The position numbers and the translations under genes are program-made. A DNA stretch of 28,956 bases from Endotrypanum monterogeii (taxonomy: Eukaryota; Euglenozoa; Kinetoplastea; Trypanosomatida; Trypanosomatidae): the NCBI GenBank assembly GCA_000333855.2, contig CM007345.1:230447-259402 (forward strand), written 5' to 3'. This document shows, piece after piece, positions 1 through 9,571 of this stretch. Each line of letters opens with the position of its first letter. Position 1 is the stretch's first letter. The notes under the pieces were generated by a model that ran no database searches, was not told the DNA's origin, and saw nothing but the letters and a program-made list of their open reading frames with translations.

Positions 1-472
1 CCCTTACACCGAGCGATGAAGCGTCAAATCCCTGGCTACTGTGCTCCGGGTGATCAAAATAAAACGAAGCCCAAATTCTTCCCCTTTATGTGCTTTGATA
101 TAATGCCTTTTTAATGAACCACAAAAAAAAAAAAAACGGTGTGGTGTCCCCGAGATCCAACGGAATGGTATGTGTGTGCCTCTGTGTGTGTGTATGTTGG
201 TGGGAAACGCGAATATACAGTGCTTCTCTTGCAATGCTAGAAAAAAAAGGGGGTGGTTAGCGGCTATGACCGCTGGGAAAAAACACAAAAATGGGAAAGG
301 CAACGTAAAAAAAATAAACGAGAGTCTCACCAAACATCAAGGGTATCCACGACAGAAGCCGACATTTGGCGCAAATAAAAGGTACTGTGCGATACGAAGC
401 GTGACGAGGCCCACAATACAGCATATATAATAATATTAATTTTAAAAAAATGCTAAATCTTCACCGCATTAC

Positions 473-903
473 GTGAACACACCCTCCTCCCCCGTCCCGA
501 CCACCCCCGATGACAAGGGAAAGCACCATCGCAGGGTGACGGGACGAGTCTCGCACTCAGCCCGTGCGAACAAGCTAAGTTGTCCCCATCCTCATGCCGA
601 TGCTGGCCCGCTTTCCATGCAGATCCAAGGGGTGGGGGAAGGTGCCTATGGCGCAGGAAAGACCCGGCGAGGTGTTGCACCTCACGTCAGCGCTCAGGTA
701 ATGGAGGGGGGGGGCGTTGCGCAGGACCAGCCGTCCACCGTTCAGTCCCCTGCACCATGCACACACACACATACACACTACGGGCAGCGTGCTCCCGTGA
801 CTCGGATGCCTCTCACCCGGTCATCGGCGCCCACTCGCGGGGAGGCGATCCCCGGGTTCAACCCGAGGGACACGCGCGAGGCTACCGGCATAAAGGAGAT
901 GTC
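473..903 (+). repeat. Repeat A, copy A1 (longest copy)
   Basis: This is one of four dispersed copies of the same sequence (others near 18149, 21132 and 27450). The part shared with A3 is about 565-890, with only a handful of differences; the segment about 518-565 is shared only with A2. Landmarks in order are a G-rich block (GGGGTGGGGGAAGG), a run of nine G after ATGGA, a short CA-rich block near 760, and a GC-rich end containing GGGTTCAACCC at about 853-863. That motif fits the RNA polymerase III B-box consensus GWTCRANNC. The left edge before about 518 is uncertain because no other copy covers it. The open frames across it are not conserved in a way that suggests a protein. I could not assign it to a named element. 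Confidence 0.8.
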
Positions 904-2541
904 GATTTTGGTACGTCCCAATGAGTTCGTTTATTTTTTCAAAGGAAAACTGTGCTTCATGTTTACAGATTTTTTTAACATTCTGCAATCAAAAATGTTA
1001 CGATGGTGTGTGTATCCACGTACACCCATGTCATGTGTGCCATAGATCTAGGCCACTACTCGCAACTCAACAGCAAAATAAAAACACCGGAATTACACAA
1101 AAAAAAAAGCCAGAAATGCTGCTACTTTTTTTTTTCCTTACAGAAATTTTTATCTGTACCTCTGGTTGTGTCTGTGCGTGTGTGTTAGGTTTTTTTTTAA
1201 GGGACGATGTAGATTGATGTAACCTCATCATCGTGGTCGCAAAACTGTCATGAAACAAGGCATACACACACACAGGCCTCATGGCGCATCACTAGTCAGC
1301 GAATCTTGTGAAATAGAGAAAAATAAAATTGTGTGAAGAAAGAAAATCGCCGAACTTAACGAAAGAACACCAAAGTTTTAAAAAGTGAGATTGCGCACGC
1401 TTTTTTGTGTGTATGTGTGTTGTGCGGAAAAAAAACCTCAGACAGGGGACGTAGTTATACATAAATTCAAAGGATGTGCATTACTGATGAACCGACAAAC
1501 GGGCGTTTCAACCACGCATGTATATTCTCCTCTTGGCAAATGTAAAAATCAAAAAAAAAAAAAATGGTGTGCGAAAAGGGGGAAATGAAACCCCTCTACA
1601 CCGCAGTAGCCGGCAACGGGCAGATCCGCAGCCGACAGTATAGGTGTCGCCCTCGGTGTGTGGCGACCTCCAGCTACCGATATTCGATCTTCGGACAGCT
1701 CTCAACACAATGGATTAAGGGAGACAACAAGGCATCAAAGAAATGAAACAAAAAAAAAGGACTGTAAAGGGGAGAAAATCAACACGGGAACGCAAAGACG
1801 GAGATGGCGCGGAGGATGCGACAACGGGAACTTGTAGAAAAGCAATCTTGATAAAAGCAAAAGGAGGGAAGGCAAGACAGCCCCCATGGAAAGGTGGAGT
1901 GTACTCGGGAAAAACAAAAGAGGAGAGAGAAGCGGTACACCTTGTAATCCGAAAGAGTCCACCGACAGCAAAGGGGGGAGGAGGATGTAGGAAGGAGTCA
2001 TTGAGGACAACGAAATCGAGTACATTCATCGGTCTCCTCCCCCTTCCCATATGTATAGGTGGTTTCAACTCTCTGAGAAACGGGAAATAGATGCAGATGA
2101 GCAGCGGGCCGGTGACATACTGCATATACCTCATCTGCAGGTAAACAACAGTCTATTCTTTTATCGTGTCACGATTCCCCTCTGCAGGTAAGCACCACCT
2201 CCCTTCCCCGTAACGCGGGCGCAAACACACATATGTGAGTGTGTATGAGAATGTGTGCGTCTGTGTGTCCCCTCACAATAAGGTACCCTTCATGTGTACA
2301 CGCGAGGAAGTCAAAGGGACAAGACAGGTGTATCACCAATCGGTGGCACCTGCACAGGGAGTGACCCACTTATGAAATAACTCCCTCATCCCCCCCCCAC
2401 ACACACAGACATTCTTCAATAAAAACAGCTCCGAGCAATGATGAGAAAAAGAAAACAAAAATTACGCAACTATGCGAAAATAGATGTACAAACACGAATA
2501 GCCACACATACAGATATGCATATATGCGAGAGTCTGAGTGA

Positions 2542-2543
<2 letters not shown>

Positions 2544-2573
<30 letters not shown>
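2544..2573. repeat. (TG)n microsatellite
   Basis: A run of about 15 TG dinucleotides is read directly. It is probably length-polymorphic. Confidence 0.9.
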
Positions 2574-2575
<2 letters not shown>

Positions 2576-2739
2576 GTGGAATAGGAAAAGGGGGATATCT
2601 ATAAATTCTCCTGTAGGGTCCCCTCTCCCAAGAAGGACAGAACGATCGGAGGGGAAGGAGTGAGGGTTCAAACCAGTGATGAACCGGAGAGGTGAACAAG
2701 GGCTTCGGGATTAAATAGAAGGCAAAGAACAAAAAGCCA

Positions 2740-2770
<31 letters not shown>

Positions 2771-2775
2771 TATAT
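2740..2775. repeat. (TA)n microsatellite
   Basis: An uninterrupted TA run of about 26 bases is followed by a short imperfect continuation (AATTATATAT). Confidence 0.9.
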
Positions 2776-3231
2776 TTGAGAGCTTCAAGTGGTTTAGAGG
2801 GAAAAACACCAACAGGGGGGAATCGGAGAAAGAAGAGGTACTAGTGGCGTACACTGGGGGGAATATCAGGGCGAGCTGCGCGCCAACACACACAGAGAGA
2901 AAGATTCAGGCAAACGCACATAAATAAAAATATATATCTTCATACATAATGTATATACAAGCGTGGAGAGTGAGGGAAGGGGGTAGGCTGGAAAAAAAAA
3001 ACGCGACATAACACCTCCCCTCCGCTCCAACGCATCCAAGGGGGAAAAGCAAAAAGTAGCGACTGAATAAAAAAAAAAGGGGGGGACAACAAAAGAAGAT
3101 GCACAGAAGCCAACGGCAACTATAACTGAAACACCACGTCGATTGTGGTCACCAACGTGAGTTGTTGCACTACTGGAAGCGAAAGCACGCAGGCGCCGGT
3201 ACATGTGTTCAGCCTGGTGTTAATGATGAAG

Positions 3232-6200
3232 CTAAGGATGGTGACGGGACTTGGAGCTGCTCTTCTTCACCTCCTCGACAGCCGAAAAAACTGGCTGGCG
3301 ACAGAAAGAGTGGCAACGTGAGCCAGGCCGCATCGACATCGGTACCTCCTCAGTAGATTGAAGACTTGATGCTATGCCGATGGGAGTGCTTTGGTGCGAT
3401 ACACATCTGCCGCTGGATGTGCCGGCAGCACCCGTCTTGGGCGGATGCGGGTGAAAATTGGGTGTGCCGGTGCCCAGGTTGGGGGTTCCACTGTGTCGCA
3501 AGTGCGACGCCTGGCACGACGAAGCAGCATGTTCGCTGGCCCTCTGCGCTGTCGAGGGTTGGAAACCCTCCGGGACCACACCGGGGGGAGCTCCGGTGTA
3601 GCTTGGCCGACCACCTGCTGGTGGCCGCAGCAGCGGCACTGCCGGCATCACAACTCCTTGTGGAGAGGGACTGGAAGTTCCGTGGAAGCCCACACCAGTC
3701 ATGACGCTTGGCACATTAGTGGACCCGTGGACTGGCGACCCACCTACTTTGCTGCCAATCGGATCACCCGCTAGCAGAAAGTTTTGGGGCGTCAAGGATG
3801 AGCCGCCGCCACCGTACCCATTGGGGGTACCGCTACTCTGCTGTGGCACCGACATAAGCCCACCAGCGATGGCGGAGGTGAAGTATTGACTCTGCGGCCG
3901 AATGAGCGCATGACGGGGATATCGCACATATTTGACCCCGTAATTCGGCGGTGGGCCCACAGGCTGAAGAAAGTTACCAGGGCTCTGCGCCACCAAAGCT
4001 GGCGCACCGTTGCCGGGGGGCAGCGACTGCCGCCCCGGTGATACGATGACAGGATCTCTTGGCTGCCGAGGGGCGATCTGCGAGCTGTTGTGCTCATTGC
4101 CTGTAACACTTCCCGAGGAAGTGTTGCGAGAGATCGTGAAGGCCTTGGGGGGTAGTTTCTCCTCCCTCAACCCAGTCACGGAGGATCCTACCGCGTTCAA
4201 CCACTCTGCCCCCGATGGCGCGACCGGCCCGGCGCTGTTGCGAGCACCCCCCAATGACGCCGGCGGCGTGATCACGCGGCCCTTAGCGTCCCGCTGCAAA
4301 GGGGGCAGACCGACTGCACGGCACACCTCGTTGCATTTGTGACTCTCAAGAAACCTTCGGATACCCTTTTGGCCGAGGTTGCCACGACCGTACCCCTTCC
4401 CATCCGAAGACAGAATTTGTGGGTCGGTGTAGTAGTCATCCACTCCTTGGATATCCACCACCATCAGCCCATGGTGGCTGGCGTGGTATGTGAAGTGAGA
4501 GAAGGCCTGCGGCGTCCACCGCGCCTTCCGTCGCACGTAGCCGCAGTTATTATTGTACTTCACAAACTTACCCGTCAGATGTGGCTCCATTGCGAGTGTC
4601 AGCGGTGGCTTACGCTTAGGCAAGATCAACACAGCCGCAGGGACGAAGCGTACCTTCTTTGGTGGCCCCATTGTGTTGAAGACACGTGCCCAGTGCCCCG
4701 AGATGCTGTGCATCGAGACATCGTCGAAGTACTGATCCTCCGATACAGACGACCTCAGGTAGCGCTTCGCCACCAGCAGGCAATTGAATCGACACATGTC
4801 GATCATGTGGTACGAAGCGCGCATATTTCCCTGCGCAAAGGGCTTCGGATTGAGCACCACACTCGTCTCAACACTGCCCCAGCAGCCCTCCGCGAGATTC
4901 CACTCGTGGATAATGCCTGGCTCCGCGTGGCTATGCAGCAGGGGCACACACGAATAGCGGTAGTTCAGATCTGAGAAGGCAGCATCAGGGGGTGGTACAC
5001 TGCAACCCTCTACCAGCGGCAATACCTCCGGCACCAGGCTCCCGCTGCTACTGTAGCTATAGTCAGAGCTGCCGTCGGCGCTCTCGTCGTCGCTAGAGCG
5101 ACTCCGAAAGGAAGAGCACGAGGAATACGAAGAGTACTTCGCCTTCCTTGCAGCGGTGGACGCTGCGGCGGCTGCTACTGATGATTGTGGGACCACTCCT
5201 GGCGTTGGGGATGTTTCCACCTCGTCATGTCCTCCAGAGAAAACAGGACCCGTGACCGCAGTCTCGACGGCTGTCGATTCCCCATCCGTGGCACGCAAAC
5301 GCCTAGCGGAAAGGCTGTGCGACGCCGACGGGGCTGACTCAACGACACAGCGCGCAACCGACTCGACCACACCTAGCTCCGTTGAGAGGTTCAACTCGAA
5401 CTCGGGCTGCGACATCGAACTCAAATCCGGGAGCGCTTGAGCACCACATCCGCAGGAAATCGGAGTCCGGAGCGAAACCCCGCCGACATCGGCCGATTTC
5501 ACGCCATGATTGACGTCGACCGCGGTGGAGAGCACAGCAGGCATCCAGGCACTGGCAGTCGGCAAAGCAGGCTGAGACTCTTGTGTTGACCCCTGCCTCT
5601 GCTGTATCTCCAAAATTGCAGCTGCAGCAGATCCTGCCGCAGCTTTGGGTGTGTGTGGAGTTGGACTCTGTGCGCAGCTGTTCGACCTCGGAAGCAGTTC
5701 CAAACGCACGCCCACATAAGCACGCTTGCCGTCTACCGACTTATTACGCGGTAATGCCCTGCTCACATCCTCACCGTAGCCACCTTCGCTGTAACCGTTC
5801 GCCTCAAGGGCAGAATCACGCTTGACGTCAGCAACCTCAGTCTCGCCGCTGTAAGCCCGGCTTTGCCCCACCTGGGCGTAGACATTCGATGGGACGCTGC
5901 TGACGAGGTAAGACAAACCGTTCTTGTGCTCTCGCTCCTTTTTTGTGGGATCGGCATCGCCAATGAAACGACGATGAAACGCCGCCGGGCTTGCTACCAA
6001 CCAGCTCGTGGTAGCAGCTGCGGTGGGGGAGACGGGAGCGCCGCCACCGGATGCCTTAATACTCCGCTGAGCCTGACGCGCCAGCATTGAGGCGATACTG
6101 CTATCGGCGGATGTTGTGATTGACGCGCCGCACGTATTGGCGAAGCGATGCGGCGAAAGTCTGGACGCGGCATCCTCCACAAGAACCATGTCATCTGGGT

Positions 6201-8214
6201 TCAGTTCGCTGGGCTTACCCTCGGACACGGGCACCAACTCATGCGGGATAAAGTTTGTGGAAGCTACGTCAGGTTCTGCAAGCGCATCATCAACAGAGCG
6301 CAAATGCTGTTCGGCATTAGTGGTTGTGTCCTCGATGGCAGGGCTCCCAGTTGCAGAAGGGCTGCCGTTATTCTGCTGTTTACTGCAGATCCTCTGAGGA
6401 TTTTCGTCAGGCCCGATGCTCGGCGTAGGCGCCGCTGCGGATGCACGTATTGTCTTTTTCGCAGCGCGCCGGAGCTGGTATTTTTCTCGGTACTCACGTC
6501 GTTCCGTTGATGACATCTTCTTCATTCTTTCTTGTCTTTGCTCCAGCTTGCGCTGGCGCTTACGAGCAATGGCGCTGTCTGACTTGTGCACGGCCACCGT
6601 CCGTTTCGGTACCTCACCAGAGAGCTGATCGCCGCCCCCCACTGCGCCACTCCACTTCCTCCGATGATTGGACCCACTACCCCCATTCTGTAGCCTCTTG
6701 AGTCGACGCTTGGCGCGTCGCCGGAGCACGGCGTCGTCGTCATCGAAGTCACTGGGTACCTGTTGGCCCGTTGCTCTCCGCGCAGCGGTAGAGCAGTTGT
6801 CTCCGTCAAAGCTCTCAAAGCTTGCGTGTTTGGGGCCGCCAAAAGAATTATCGGTTGGCAGCCGCGCTGCCTCGGGTGCGTACTCACCGCCTTCGAGGAA
6901 AGCGGTGTTGAAGTTGTTGGGGCCAGAGTTCATCAGAGATGTAACTACAGTGCTATTGACCGCTGGGGAAGCAGCAGTGCTTGCTCCCATCGCACCAGAA
7001 TTTTTTGAGGACCATGGACCCGTCGCATCGTCCGTCAGCGCCGGGGGCGTCCACCCTACAGCTAGCTGCACTGAGACCTTGCCGAAAATGCTGACGCAAC
7101 CATCGCGGTCGCTGGTCCCTAGCACATCAGAAAGATGCTCCTCCATCTTGGCGTCAGCCTTACTGTCCATGCCTCCTGTCACCTTTGAGCGAGAAAACTG
7201 TGGTGTGCTGGTGCAGCTTGATATTTCATTCTCTGAAGCCGAACGGCGCTTTGTGAACCTCGTGGGGAGAGGCAGTGAGTGTCGTGGCCCTCCAGCAGAT
7301 GTTGACGCCTCCAACAGAAATTCTAGGGATGGCGCACAGCTCACGACCTTGTCATTACAGTGTATCGAGGTATGTGAGGTAGAGCAGGACGGCAACGAAG
7401 GCACGTTGGCGGAACCCAGAACATCCGCCCCCGCCCTATCTGAAGTAAGCTGGCGCACCTGCACGCTGAAAGATCCGCTCGCCAGAGGCCGTGAGATGAG
7501 TGGCAGCTGCACCGGAGAAGTCGCCCCATGGTCGCCGCTGTCGACCACACCGCTGACGTCTTCGCAGTTGCCGGGAAAACGGCGCTCCTTACTGCCATGC
7601 ACTCCGCCTGGGCTCAGTGATGGATACGAGACAAGTGAATCTACGAGGGAGAAGCTTTCAGCTGCTGCTAAGACACGCAACACGGGCTTTGGAGGGTCTC
7701 TGACTGTTGGCGACTTGACCAAAGCCCCAGAATCCACGACATGGGCGCACTCCTCGCCAGATGTGGTCACAGCTCTCCCGATGGTCAATGAAGACAGCAG
7801 TAGACGCGGTGGTGATCTTCCATCCTGACCCCTTGGCGACAGCAGCGGTGCGCCGTCGGCGAAAGAAGAGCCCATGCCATCACCCTGCTGCCGACTCATC
7901 TCACGGCCTCTGGCAGAGCCACCGAACTCGTTGAGGTCTTTACGCGAGGGCTTACGGGCGATGGTGGTAAGAAGCGGCAAATTTGACAAAGGTGGTGGCA
8001 CATCTAAACTCCGGGATGAAGTAGGCCAGTGGGTGCACCCATCGCCACCGCCGTGGTGAGAAGCATCATCATGGTGCTTTAGCGACTTGTCGGTGCATGA
8101 CAGCTGGCTAGGAGGTGAGGCCGAGTCCGCACCACACGAGAAATCGGGTTTAGCATTGCGCGAGGTAGTTGGAATAGGAGAAGAAACACCATGAACATTG
8201 CCCACAAGATCCAT
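3232..8214 (-). CDS. Atypical alpha-kinase (MHCK/EF2K family), very large
   Basis: A 1660-residue protein with an alpha-kinase catalytic domain at about residues 1095-1300. Visible family motifs, in order, are PFAQGNMRASY (about 1124, ATP-binding loop), VAKRY with the ATP-contacting lysine (about 1149), GKFVKYNNNCGYV (about 1212), FSHFTY (about 1238), DIQGVDDYYTDPQI with the catalytic Asp (about 1252-1265), GRGNLG (about 1275-1280) and HKCNEVC (about 1292). The spacing of FSHFTY, the Asp and HxCxxxC matches the zinc-binding core of TRPM7/MHCK kinases, so the enzyme should be active; it would phosphorylate Ser/Thr. The other 1,450 residues look disordered (Ser, Gly, Ala and Pro rich), with a very basic, probably coiled or nuclear-localisation segment at about 490-595 and a Ser/Asp-rich stretch at about 1025-1061. 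I see no WD40, SEL1 or channel domain, so neither the substrate nor an eEF2-kinase role can be assigned. The ATG at 8214 follows a plausible splice acceptor by five bases. Confidence 0.9.
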   Translation of the reverse strand: MDLVGNVHGVSSPIPTTSRNAKPDFSCGADSASPPSQLSCTDKSLKHHDDASHHGGGDGCTHWPTSSRSLDVPPPLSNLPLLTTIARKPSRKDLNEFGGSARGREMSRQQGDGMGSSFADGAPLLSPRGQDGRSPPRLLLSSLTIGRAVTTSGEECAHVVDSGALVKSPTVRDPPKPVLRVLAAAESFSLVDSLVSYPSLSPGGVHGSKERRFPGNCEDVSGVVDSGDHGATSPVQLPLISRPLASGSFSVQVRQLTSDRAGADVLGSANVPSLPSCSTSHTSIHCNDKVVSCAPSLEFLLEASTSAGGPRHSLPLPTRFTKRRSASENEISSCTSTPQFSRSKVTGGMDSKADAKMEEHLSDVLGTSDRDGCVSIFGKVSVQLAVGWTPPALTDDATGPWSSKNSGAMGASTAASPAVNSTVVTSLMNSGPNNFNTAFLEGGEYAPEAARLPTDNSFGGPKHASFESFDGDNCSTAARRATGQQVPSDFDDDDAVLRRRAKRRLKRLQNGGSGSNHRRKWSGAVGGGDQLSGEVPKRTVAVHKSDSAIARKRQRKLEQRQERMKKMSSTERREYREKYQLRRAAKKTIRASAAAPTPSIGPDENPQRICSKQQNNGSPSATGSPAIEDTTTNAEQHLRSVDDALAEPDVASTNFIPHELVPVSEGKPSELNPDDMVLVEDAASRLSPHRFANTCGASITTSADSSIASMLARQAQRSIKASGGGAPVSPTAAATTSWLVASPAAFHRRFIGDADPTKKEREHKNGLSYLVSSVPSNVYAQVGQSRAYSGETEVADVKRDSALEANGYSEGGYGEDVSRALPRNKSVDGKRAYVGVRLELLPRSNSCAQSPTPHTPKAAAGSAAAAILEIQQRQGSTQESQPALPTASAWMPAVLSTAVDVNHGVKSADVGGVSLRTPISCGCGAQALPDLSSMSQPEFELNLSTELGVVESVARCVVESAPSASHSLSARRLRATDGESTAVETAVTGPVFSGGHDEVETSPTPGVVPQSSVAAAAASTAARKAKYSSYSSCSSFRSRSSDDESADGSSDYSYSSSGSLVPEVLPLVEGCSVPPPDAAFSDLNYRYSCVPLLHSHAEPGIIHEWNLAEGCWGSVETSVVLNPKPFAQGNMRASYHMIDMCRFNCLLVAKRYLRSSVSEDQYFDDVSMHSISGHWARVFNTMGPPKKVRFVPAAVLILPKRKPPLTLAMEPHLTGKFVKYNNNCGYVRRKARWTPQAFSHFTYHASHHGLMVVDIQGVDDYYTDPQILSSDGKGYGRGNLGQKGIRRFLESHKCNEVCRAVGLPPLQRDAKGRVITPPASLGGARNSAGPVAPSGAEWLNAVGSSVTGLREEKLPPKAFTISRNTSSGSVTGNEHNSSQIAPRQPRDPVIVSPGRQSLPPGNGAPALVAQSPGNFLQPVGPPPNYGVKYVRYPRHALIRPQSQYFTSAIAGGLMSVPQQSSGTPNGYGGGGSSLTPQNFLLAGDPIGSKVGGSPVHGSTNVPSVMTGVGFHGTSSPSPQGVVMPAVPLLRPPAGGRPSYTGAPPGVVPEGFQPSTAQRASEHAASSCQASHLRHSGTPNLGTGTPNFHPHPPKTGAAGTSSGRCVSHQSTPIGIASSLQSTEEVPMSMRPGSRCHSFCRQPVFSAVEEVKKSSSKSRHHP

Positions 8215-8219
8215 TACGA

Positions 8220-8236
8220 CTGATGAAAAAAATTGC
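8220..8236 (-). promoter_or_regulatory. Putative spliced-leader acceptor for the alpha-kinase gene
   Basis: On the minus strand a T-run is followed by CATCAG; the AG lies at 8221-8220. That would leave a 5' untranslated region of only five bases before the ATG at 8214. If the real acceptor is farther upstream, the start would still be the same ATG unless an earlier one intervenes. Confidence 0.4.
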
Positions 8237-8294
8237 GGGAAATACCAGAATGTAAGTCAACGGAATGTCAGGTAAAACAAATTCGTACGTGTTG

Positions 8295-8322
8295 GTGTGT
8301 GTGTGTGTGTGTGTGTGTGTGT
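8295..8322. repeat. (TG)n microsatellite
   Basis: About 14 TG units lie 80-110 bases upstream of the alpha-kinase start. Confidence 0.9.
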
Positions 8323-8952
8323 CTGCACGCTGTTCATCTACCGATCTCACATACTTTTCTGTCAGTCTTGAGATATAGATAACACACACAGAGACACACT
8401 TCGAAGAGGCTTTCCGATTTATTGCACAATCACAAGGCTGGGAAAAAAAAAAAGAGAGAGGGGATGAAGTGCACGCCCATCAACTATGACACGGATGTCA
8501 CAGCATACACAAGCAGATGATACTAGTAGACAATGGTAAACCTAGCCCCTCTTTCCCTTACGTCCCAGTTAAAGGTCCACGTGACACGTCAAGGGAAAGA
8601 GGGAGAGAAAAAAAAACGGAGAGGCACAATCTCGTTTTTTTTTTTGTGTGTGTGCGTATGTGTATGTGTATGATGATGTGAGCACAGAAAGAAAAACAAA
8701 GAAAAAGACAAACGAGGAAAGATCTGACTTGTAAGCGCTAGACAAGAAACATGCGAACGCACTGAACAGGGGACAAAAAGGAGTGCGTGTGCGTATAAGC
8801 CACAAGGCGATTGTCAGAGAAAAAAAAGCAATACACGAGAAGGGAAATATGAATGAGTTCAACAAAATGTGCACGTCGAGTGAAGAAAAACAAAAAGAAA
8901 ACAGGAAAAGAAAAGCGGGAAAAAGCGGGGCGTAAACAAACACACACATACC

Positions 8953-8993
<41 letters not shown>

Positions 8994-8994
8994 G
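8953..8994. repeat. (TA)n microsatellite
   Basis: A nearly pure TA run, interrupted by single C and G bases. Confidence 0.85.
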
Positions 8995-9218
8995 CGTGCG
9001 TGGGTGCCGGTGTGTGTGTGCTTATAAAGCTCGAAGAATCTGTCCTCTTTGTGGTGATGACAACTATAAAGATAATAGGAGAACAACAGGAACGTAAAAA
9101 AAAAAAAAGTAGGAAAATGAAGTGAGTGAGGACCTCTGCAGACCAACAACAACGAACAAAAGTGCGGAAAATGCACCCTGAAACCACTACGAAACGTGCG
9201 TGTTGTGGAGATAAGCAG

Positions 9219-9243
9219 ACACACACACACACACACACACACC
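9219..9243. repeat. (AC)n microsatellite
   Basis: About 12 AC units, followed shortly by a 14-base A run. Confidence 0.9.
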
Positions 9244-9544
9244 AAAACAAAAAAAAAAAAAAGTGGGGGAAGAGACAGAGCACTGAGAGAAGACAAGGAG
9301 CAAAAAGGCGAGTAAAACAAAACGAGCAGTGATAAGAAAGGAAAGGAAGCAGTTGCGCAAAGAGTGCAGCTGCTCGTAAGTGTGTGTGCTCCCTGTTGTC
9401 GGTGATTTTGTCGTTTTTTTTTTTTTGGTTGTTGTTGAATCGAGCGAATTAGGCAAAGGAGGGGAAAAGAAGGGGGAAGAGGTCAGAAAAAAAAATGCAT
9501 GCATACGCAAGCACCCAGGTACTTGGACATGAAATCGGGGGGAG

Positions 9545-9571
9545 TGGGGAATAGGGAATAGGGAATAGGGG
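9545..9571 (+). repeat. Short tandem repeat of GGGAATA
   Basis: The heptamer GGGAATA is repeated about three and a half times in a row. It is not the trypanosomatid telomere unit (TTAGGG). Confidence 0.7.

Larger units (their letters stand above)
1..3231. other. Gene-free region downstream of the alpha-kinase gene
   Basis: No convincing coding region is seen here on either strand. The open frames present are short, low in complexity (His-Thr from CA repeats, poly-Phe or poly-Lys from homopolymers) and overlap one another in several frames. The stretch holds repeat A copy A1, a (TG)n and a (TA)n microsatellite, and many A or T runs. As the gene to its right is transcribed leftwards, at least its right part should be the 3' untranslated region of that gene. 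Confidence 0.6.

Noticed and set aside
800..880. tRNA gene suggested by GGTTCAACCC
   Set aside because: The T-arm stem does not pair correctly around the loop and no acceptor stem, D-arm or anticodon arm could be drawn.
473..1045. Open frame of 190 codons on the + strand across repeat A copy A1
   Set aside because: It runs from repeat into unique sequence, a sister frame is also open, the matching frame in A3 is interrupted by the different G-run length, and the residues reflect CA and G repeats. It lies against the direction of local transcription.
6668..7828. Long + strand open frame (386 codons) inside the alpha-kinase gene
   Set aside because: It is the antisense shadow of the kinase frame in GC-rich coding DNA; it has no recognisable domain and would be the only + strand gene in the leftward unit.
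8737..9320. Overlapping minus-strand frames with hydrophobic runs that look like membrane segments
   Set aside because: The hydrophobicity comes from poly-T and TG/TA repeats read in all three frames; none has a credible start or conserved motif.
9545..9571. Telomere-like G-rich tandem repeat
   Set aside because: The unit is GGGAATA, not TTAGGG, and only three to four copies are present.
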